Notes under the pieces: model-generated
Told to the model about the DNA's origin: nothing
The model's input: the letters and a program-made list of their open reading frames with translations, nothing else
Database searches by the model: none
From: Platynereis dumerilii
Taxonomy: Eukaryota > Annelida > Polychaeta > Phyllodocida > Nereididae
DNA length: 64,000 bases
Direction of reading: 5' to 3'
Assembly: GCA_026936325.1 (NCBI GenBank)
Contig: JAPTHN010000025.1
Coordinates: 960,001-1,024,000, forward strand
Made by a program: the position numbers and the translations under genes
Shown here: positions 24,701 to 33,700 of the stretch, piece by piece
Position numbering within the stretch: the stretch's first letter is position 1
Layout of the letters: every line of letters begins with the position of its first letter

Positions 24701-27700
24701 ATGTGAATTTCATCTGATCAATTCCCGTTGTTGATATTTCACGATGTCCTGAATTTGAAAGGTGCAGCTGCTGTACTTGCGAGTTTCAACTTTTATGGTG
24801 GACTAACTATGCTTTAGTTTGACATTTTCAAGTCTTATTGCTGATCAACTGAAAATGCGAAGTCTCTGGCATGTGAATTTCATCTCATCCATTCCGGTTG
24901 TTGATATTTCATGATGTCCTGAATTTGAAAGGTGCAGCTGCCGTACTCGCGGGTTTTGACTTTAATGATGGACTTACTACATTTTAGTTTCACATTTTCA
25001 AGTCTTATTGCTGATCAACTGAAAATGCTAAATCTCTGGCACGTGAATTTCATCTGATCAATTCCCATTGTTGATATTTCATGATGTCATGAATTTGAAA
25101 GGTGCAGCTGCTGTACTTGCGAGTTTCGACTTTCATGGTGGACTACATTTTCAAGTCTTATTGCAGATCAAATGCGGTGTCTCTGGCCTGTGTATATGAT
25201 TTTCTCAGTTCCCATTGTTGCTGTTCCATTTAGTCCTTCATTTCCTTAATATGAATGTGCACTTCAGCACCTGCCATGCGTGCGAGTTTCGACTCTCATG
25301 GTGGACTTGCTACTCTTCAGTTTCACATGCATTCGAGTCTTAATTTTTTATGCTCCTCCAATTCTGAACGGATATCCCTCAGATCGGCTCACAATGGACA
25401 AACTATTCTTCTGCTTCAGGTTGTTGATATTTTATGATGTCCTGAATTTGAAAGGTGCAGCTGCCGTACTTGCGAGATTCGACTTTTATGGTGGACTCGC
25501 TACATTTTAGTTGTGCATTTTCAAGACTGATCGCTGATCAAATGAAAATGCTAGGTTCCCAGCATTTGAATTTCATCTACTCCATACCCATTTTTGCTAA
25601 ATTCCTTGATGTCCACAACTTAATTGAATAATGTAACTGCCATACTTGCATGAATCGGCCTCAAAGTAGACTTACTAATATCACTTTCAAGTTTTCAAAT
25701 CTTGTCAATGATCAAATATAAATGCCAAGCCTTGTGCATTTCATGTAATCAATTTTGCAAATCCCAGAGCTCCTTTTCCATATCTTCATAGACCAGAATA
25801 GTGCACCTTCCGTACCTGCAAATTCCACCTCTCACAACTGACTCCCTATTCTTCGTCTTCACATTTTCAAATCTCACTGCTGCTCAAATGAAAATGCTTG
25901 GACTCAGGCATGTGAATTTCATCCAGTCAATTTCCGTTCCAACGTCCTGTCGGTCCTTGACTTAAGTAACACAGCCTCAATACTTCCCCAGTTCCAACCC
26001 TCACTGCAGACTCATCACTCTTTACTTTCACATTTTCAAGTCTAATCACTCCTCAATAAAAATGCCAAACCTCTGGCATGTCAATTTCATCTAATCAGTT
26101 CTCATTGCTGCTGTTCCATGATATCCTTCACTTGAACAGTACACTGCTGATCAAATGAAAATGCCAAGTAGGCCTAGGTATGTGCCGTACAATGACATGT
26201 GACTTTCATCTATTCAATTCCCATCATTGCATTTAATGCACAATTCAAACAGCAAGCAATACTCAACTTCCTCCGTTGCACAACCTGCAGTCACACTAAC
26301 TGACCACTAATGCTTTTAACAACACAGTTTTGATCTGCGCTTTACTTTAACATTTCCGTATATTTCAATACCTCATCAGAAAAGTTGCAATATTCAATCT
26401 CACTGCTCTGTTCTAACTGCCCAGGCATTTACAAAAACACAGAACATAAAATTCCGCTACATTTCCCCCAAGCTTCAACTTGCCAAAAGTACGCGTGCAA
26501 AACCAAAATAAACATGCGAAAGTCGCCCACGTTCCGCTTGCGACACGAATTCTAGTTTTATCCAATTTCACGAAATACTGCAAAGTCATGAGCAGCTGAT
26601 GACAATTTCCTAATTTCTCTGGAGCCTTCGGGTCCTTTTCCTCATTATGTAATGGATAGGTCTGCCAAAATTCATAGAGTTAGTTGACACTGTGATACAA
26701 CTTTATACCAAGTTTGGAAGTGATAGTTGCAGTAGTTCTTTTTAAATAGCCAGTCAAAGATGATTTTGAGCACTGCCAAAGTCATGGCTAGGCCATGACA
26801 CTGTGAGAGTGTCATGGGAGGGTGATGACAGTGCTGGGGTGATTGTCATGTGGGGCTGAGGACATTGATTGTCATCAGCTGGTGATAATTTCCCTGACTG
26901 CTCATCCGATGAGAGGAAAACATTTTGGGTCATAAAGGCCGATATGTGAGGCATGTGGGATAAAAATATCAGCCAATTTTCTTTGCTGTAGTTGGAGTTA
27001 GGTATGGGTCAAAGTCTTTGATAAGTAAGTGAAACGCAGGCCCAATGTTAAAACATAGGGAAGGGTGGTTCACTTACTTATCAAAGACTTTGACCCATGC
27101 CTAACTCCGACTACAGCAAAGAAAATGAGCTGCTATTTTTATCCCACTTGCCTCACACATCGGCCTTTATGACCCACTTTGTTTCCCTTTCATCCGATGA
27201 GAATTCATGCCTCCACAAGCAGTTTGGCTGAGGATGTTTAGCATTGATGCAATGGCACAATGTCATGCGTTTCACTTCCTTACAGGCGGCACTGTAAGTG
27301 AGCCGCTGCTAGAGCCTAACGGCAGACATGACGAAAACATGATAAACTGCGAGTCCTCTTCAAGCTGCTCCATTCTCTTTTAATTTCATGGACATTTCTC
27401 AGGTCACGTAAGAATTACTAATGGAGCCTATTATTATCGTACTGTTCAAATACTTACGGGGAGAGGTGCTTCTGATTTGTTGACGGACACTTTAAATGTA
27501 GGTTTCTTGGTTCTGGCTTCAATTTTCCGTTTCAACATTTTCTGTTCTTTCCATTTCTTGAGCTGTTCTAGTCGTTCCATTGGATCTAAAAATAATCCGG
27601 GTATAATTATTTCATGGCTTGCAACAATGTGAATGTCAAGGCAATTACTTAATGAGCTGTCTCTGAGAAAACCAGGCGGGGGGTGGAGGATGGTCCGAGT

Positions 27701-30700
27701 CGGATCTGGATGAAATTTTCACCATGTGCCCTTCAAATACATTAATGAAGTACGGTGAAGTCCGTTTTTCCATAAATTCAAATTTTCCTTAATTTTAACC
27801 CCTTTTAAAAAGGCATGTCAAAAATGAATGAAATTCTTTTAACATGGGCTTCAATGGGAAAACAGCCCAACTTCAGCTCACTAAAAACCCATTTGCCAGC
27901 GGGTGGCTAGAAAAGCTGTCGATTGGTGATGCTTATATATGACTTGAATGTCTGAAATCCACTTTCCGTTCGCTGGGCATTTTCCCTATGTGCCTGATAT
28001 GAGCATATTAAGATATTTAAGGGTGGCAGATTTCATGGATTTTATAGGAAATTGCAAAAATACGAAAAATGCCATATCTCAGCTAAAAATGGTCTTACTT
28101 TAACAATTTTGGTGTCTAAATATATATTTTGACCAATTCCGCACTCATCTGAGTGGTTACTGTTATGATTAAAGGTCAAGGTCATTGTGAAATTTCAAGG
28201 TCAAATTAATTTTTTTCCAATTTTTTGTCTGATTTTGTAATACATGCAATGTTTACAAGCACAAAAGGCAAATTTAGACACAACTTGATGGTACAGGGGG
28301 ATGGGGAATTTTCTAAGCTACATTTTGGTACTTTATACAGTTCAAAAACTTGCAAATATGACCTCAATATGGGAATTTTTGTATTTACGGAAATTTATAC
28401 ATTTTGAAAATAAGAGTCAACATATTTTGTGCTGTTGTGTGCTGATGAAAGGCACACATTCTGAAACTGAACTTGATTTGTTAATGTGTCTTTGACAACA
28501 ATAAGACAACTTTTGTGAAAAAAATTTGCCATTTCAAGAAATATTGTATTTTCGGCTGCCATTATTGAAAATTTGATTTTTTGGAATATCTTTGGAACTA
28601 AGGCTGATAATGGAAAAATTATTTCACCAATACCCACATTTTCAGGGTCAAGGACTCTCATGAAGCCATTTGTGACATCATAGGTCATGTGACAATACTC
28701 TATTGGATGGTTTGAAAGGTGTCCGTTACAGGAATTCAACGCTTTTTGGAACATCTCTGGAACTGAGACAGATAATGAAAAAAATATTTCACCCATTGCC
28801 ATATTTTCAGAGTCAAGACTATTGTGATACCATTTTAGACATCACATCTCAAGTAAAAATACTATGCTATAACAGACTTGAAATGTGGCATTTCCAAAAT
28901 GCAAGACAGATTTTCTTTACAAATCATGTATTTAGCAAAGCAAAGCCACTTTTTTTATGATGTAAGCCATTGCTGTGCATGATGTCACATCAATGAACTG
29001 CAGTGCAACTCTGCAGTTACTGTACTGTGATGGTTAATATTGAGACAACCACTTGACAACTGATACATGGAAAAGCCTTGAGAGACCAATATTTCTTAAA
29101 ACGATGTGAATTGGGCTGTGAAAACAATGTGAATCGGGCTGTGATTGACTGTTCAAAAATGCTCAATGAGTCCATGAATTATTCTCAGGTCCAGCTCAGG
29201 GCATGTAAGAAACCAAATTGGGACAATCTTAACTGCATTCAAATCACATATTTGTTTTTGTATTGAAAGCTTAAACTGTCTTCTAGAGCTTATGAAGCCT
29301 GTACAATGCAATACACTGACGTAAAAATTATGTACTAACACAAAATCTGTTAATTTCTGCGAAAAGTGCATCTTGAAAAATTCGGTGTGGGGTAAAAACA
29401 TTCCTATTGAAGGATAAACTTCCACCTGTACCTTTGATTAGTCAAGGCACTGGAGTATTTGCAATGAATTTTTATATATCTTTAAATTTTTAGAGTATGC
29501 GACAATTTCCAGTTAATATTTAACCTCTTGACTTACCCTCTATACACTGAAGGGGGGCGTTCCAGATTCGTAGGCAGAATTTAGCATTCTTCACTTCAAC
29601 CAGGATGGCCAGTGAATTGTTTCATTGTGAAAATAAATTGAACGGTCTTACAAATTTTGATTTCCCTTCCAAAAATCTGGATGTCTCAGGATAACTATTT
29701 GGGACCCCACTAATAGGGTAATGAAATTTTTTAATCAACAGGTTGCATAATGATCATTTTGGAAGTATGGCCACTACTATACGCCTAATCCAATTCAATG
29801 CTTTCACCAGAGTGAGACTGAACAATGTAGCCCTAATAATTGTGATGTAGCAAGGAGACATACATGTGCATTATGAAGCCATTATTGCATAAGGAATATT
29901 TTACTTCTTTTTCTTTATTAAATCGTCAGTAAGCTACAACACTGGTGATGTCATTATCATTGAGTATAATTAACACCAAGGTGGCAGTGTTGTGGTGTAG
30001 TCCTTTGTCTTTTACAAGCAGAAATTCAATGATGATATTTGGTCTACTGAGGAGGCTGCAGATCATTGGCGACACATACTTTTCTCTACATTATGTCATG
30101 TTTATAATTAATATCAAAAGTTAATTAAGGCACCTTAAATACTTGATGATTTAGCCTTAATTAAAATTCATTTTATCATAAAGGCCAGAATAGAATAAGA
30201 CTTTAAAATACTGTGATCAAAATTGAAACTTGTAAGGTGCTGCAAATTCCAGACTTTCAGATAGGATAACATCTTCGTTTCAAAAAAGAAAAAGAAAAAC
30301 AAACTTTCAATGAATTGAATTCACTGTAAACATACATATGGAGAGACTGTGGTGGGTTGTGTCATGTGTTAAATTGTGCTTTAGTGTTGGGGTGAAATGA
30401 AAGGAAGAACAATGTAAAGAAGGTAATGTCACTCGTGAGTACAAATTGTGCCAACATCATTATTATATGCACCATGACCAGATATAATGCTGAGAAAAGC
30501 TGCACTGAGATATTCAATATTATTGTTGAAAACATGATGCATTATGGACTGACATTTGAACGTATTCCTCAATCTTTTATTGAGTGACCACGCTATTCTT
30601 GGAGTTGCCCTCAGGAAGAAATTATCTATTTCACTTTAAAAGCAAGCATAGTTATTTGTTTCCAGCTTGCTGTTCCCCCAAATATTCAAGCAACACCATA

Positions 30701-33700
30701 AATTATTTGTTGCAAGACTGCTAAAGCACAATTTATTTATTTCACCAAAACTTTTCAAGAAACTACTTTAAAAAACTCCAACTCCCCCCCCCCCTGATAT
30801 TAGTGCCTCTGTCATGTTGACCGTAAGATGCTTTCCCTTTGGCTCACAGTGGTTGGCAGGGAAATCTAATACTTGTGGTGTTAGATTTAATTTAGCATAG
30901 TTAATTGATTTTTTTGACCAATTTTCTTTGGAAAAATCATTTTGTGGCTGTGCCATTTGTATTGGGGTCAGTTGTGGGAAGGGTATGATACTGGATTTTA
31001 TTTTTCATTTAGAATACATTATAATTATATAACTAGAACTGGGAAATGGCAGACAATAAATGAGAAACAGTTCTCAGCCAGCAGGTCATTTGCATAAATG
31101 GAGGTCTGGTGGAGACAGAGGCAATAAACAGTGCTCAAGGGAAACGTCAATTTGTGATGTCATCAGAGGAAGAAAAGGGTGAAAGAAGGGTAGGTGAAGA
31201 CTTCAGGGAAAGGGCAAGCCTGTGTAGGGAGTTTTTAGCTGACAACTATCCTGTGACCTGGGGTGACCTCATTTGCATGTCATTAGCATTAAGTTCAATG
31301 TTGTGGGGGATTATACATTCTTGTCAGCAGGGGCGGTGATTTTTCATTTTTGTAGGGGGGGGGGTGGATTTCGGCAAACGCAAACGCGAAACTTCGCGCG
31401 AAGCCTAGCATGCCAAATGTCTCTGCAGTAGATTTGGGGGCCACTTTAGTTTAGAGGCCAAAAGCCAATATATTTTAGATAACCAAAAGTATGTTCTGAG
31501 ACTTGTATATATTCCACATGACATACAAGTGGTATCATGGAAAAAAATGCTAAACATAACTGATAATTGTCAACACCAAGTAGTAATAATTTGAAATTCT
31601 TGGGAGGGGAGGAATAATCATATGATTGATCATCCCCCCATCCCCCCCAGGAACTACGCCCCTGCTTGTCAGTATTTTATGCCATTCCTGAATATACGAA
31701 GAAATTAATTAGATGTTTTATGCAACCATCAAAAAAGAAATAATTCAATTTTTGTGGCATTTTTATTTTCTCCCTTACTTATGTCATTAGCGTTCAGTAA
31801 GTCCCGTGTAAAGTATCTATCATAAACCAAAAACAGGAACACAAGACCTATCTGAAAAACAAGGTAAAATACGAGGTTTTTCTTACAATAAACTAAGCGG
31901 AACAACTGTAATATAATTGACCTACTTTATCAAAAATATATATGCTACCATGTTTCTAATAGTTCAGATTGCATTGAAACTTCTAGTCTATATATTGTAT
32001 TTTGATATCTATTATAGTCAGATTGAGTGACAAAGCTATGATTTTTTAGGCCAATTGCCCCAAAGCAAAAAAAGTAGCACAACTTACCCTCCACTCAATT
32101 TTAGGGTGACACTGGCCAATCCTCTAATAAAATATGTGTGCATGGCAGAATTTGGAATGACCTTTGGAGGAGCAAAACTTTTATGAATAACCTGTGTTTT
32201 GACACAAAACTTGTCATTCAAATGATAGTTTCCCTTAAAACACAAAGACAGATTCACCGAAACGGCCAAAGAAAACAGCGTTGTATGGTAACGAAAAATT
32301 GCAAAGCACAATCTTTAAAAGACAAAGTGAGTTATTGTTTTACATCCCCATTAGCACCAGCTTCGGCTATTGAGAGTCAATTAAAAACATAAGACATTAT
32401 TTTAAAAGAAATCGGACAGAAAACACCATCCTGATTCTTCTGAATTTCAGGCCAAACCTTGTTTTGAATATTGATAGTTTGTCAGACTTTGTCTTGCGTA
32501 AACCTACGAGTTTTGCTGCAGTTGATTGATGTGACATCATGCATAGCAAATGCATGGCTACATCACAACAAAAGTGGCTTAGCTAAGTAAACAATTAACA
32601 AACAAAAAATAAAAACAATTCTGGTATTTTTGAAGGACAAAACAAGATGTTCTTTATGCTGCTTGTCAAACCTGTTATAGCGTTGTTACTTCATATAATA
32701 TGTGATGTCTAAAATGTATTACAATAGTCCTTGACTCTGAAAATATGGTGGAGGGTGAAGTACTTTTTCCATTATCTGTGCAAGTTTCAGAGATCTTTCA
32801 AACCCTCAACTAGAGTATTGTCACATGACCTATGATGTCACAAATGGCTTCATGAGAGTCCTTGACCCTGAAAATGTGGGTATTGGTGAAATAATTTTTC
32901 CATTATCAGCCTTAGTTCCAAAGATATTCCAAAAAATCAAATTTTCAATAATGGCAGCCGAAAATACAATATTTCTTGAAATGGCAAATTTTTTTCACAA
33001 AAGTTGTCTTATTGTTGTCAAAGACACATTAACAAATCAAGTTCAGTTTCAGAATGTGTGCCTTTCATCAGCACACAACAGCACAAAATATGTTGACTCT
33101 TATTTTCAAAATGTATAAATTTCCGTAAATACAAAAATTCCCATATTGAGGTCATATTTGCAAGTTTTTGAACTGTATAAAGTACCAAAATGTAGCTTAG
33201 AAAATTCCCCATCCCCCTGTACCATCAAGTTGTGTCTAAATTTGCCTTTTGTGCTTGTAAACATTGCATGTATTACAAAATCAGACAAAAAATTGGAAAA
33301 AAATTAATTTGACCTTGAAATTTCACAATGACCTTGACCTTTAATCATAACAGTAACCACTCAGATGAGTGCGGAATTGGCCAAAATATATATTTAGACA
33401 CCAAAATTGTTAAAGTAAGACCATTTTTCAGTCAAGGAAATTACCAGCATATGAGGACAATTGCAATTCCAGCCAAGTCCTGGCCCTGACAGGATGATTG
33501 AGTGTGTGGGGTTGATCAGCTGGGTATCAGAAGAAAGTCTGATCTCTGTGCAGCCATCCTCATCACACAGCAGCATGTCAGCAGCGCGACTTAATTCTAT
33601 CCAATTTCACAAAATACTGCAAAGTCATCAGCAGCTGATGACAATTTCCTAATTTCTCTGGAGCCTTCGGGTTCTTTTCCTCATTATGTAATGGATAGGT

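Larger units (their letters stand above)
18845..26900. mobile_element. 8056-bp TIR element with 5-bp target duplication, superfamily unassigned
   Basis: Left end CAGTCAGGGAAATTACCAGC; right end read on the minus strand CAGTCAGGGAAATTATCACC. Inverted similarity runs about 30 bp. CTCAT flanks both sides (18840-18844, 26901-26905). It holds a promoter-like segment, a hAT-like MITE, a CACTG-ended MITE, a Harbinger-like MITE and a roughly 170-bp satellite array. I recognise no transposase. CAG ends plus a 5-bp duplication do not match the usual rules I know for hAT (8 bp), Tc1/mariner (TA), Harbinger (TWA) or Transib (5 bp but CACWATG ends). Confidence 0.8.
18747..27294. mobile_element. 487-bp TA-flanked foldback element, split by an 8-kb insertion
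   Basis: Outer ends CAGTGCCGCCTGTAAG (18747) and CTTACAGGCGGCACTG (to 27294), flanked by TA on both sides (18745-18746, 27295-27296), as in Tc1/mariner elements. Without the insert 18845-26900 and one copy of CTCAT, the remainder (18747-18844 plus 26906-27294) is a near-perfect palindrome. Its arms meet near 27040-27066, with GGGTCAAAGTCTTTGATAAG on one arm and its complement on the other. No coding capacity is seen. Confidence 0.82.

Noticed and set aside
18845-26900. Polinton, LTR element or other virus-like element
   Set aside because: No capsid, polymerase, integrase or envelope-like coding and no LTRs; 5-bp duplication with short inverted ends indicates a plain DNA transposon.
28225-33288. 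Pairs of identical 60-135 codon frames
   Set aside because: They recur only because the two arms of the inverted repeat are near-identical; no known domain.
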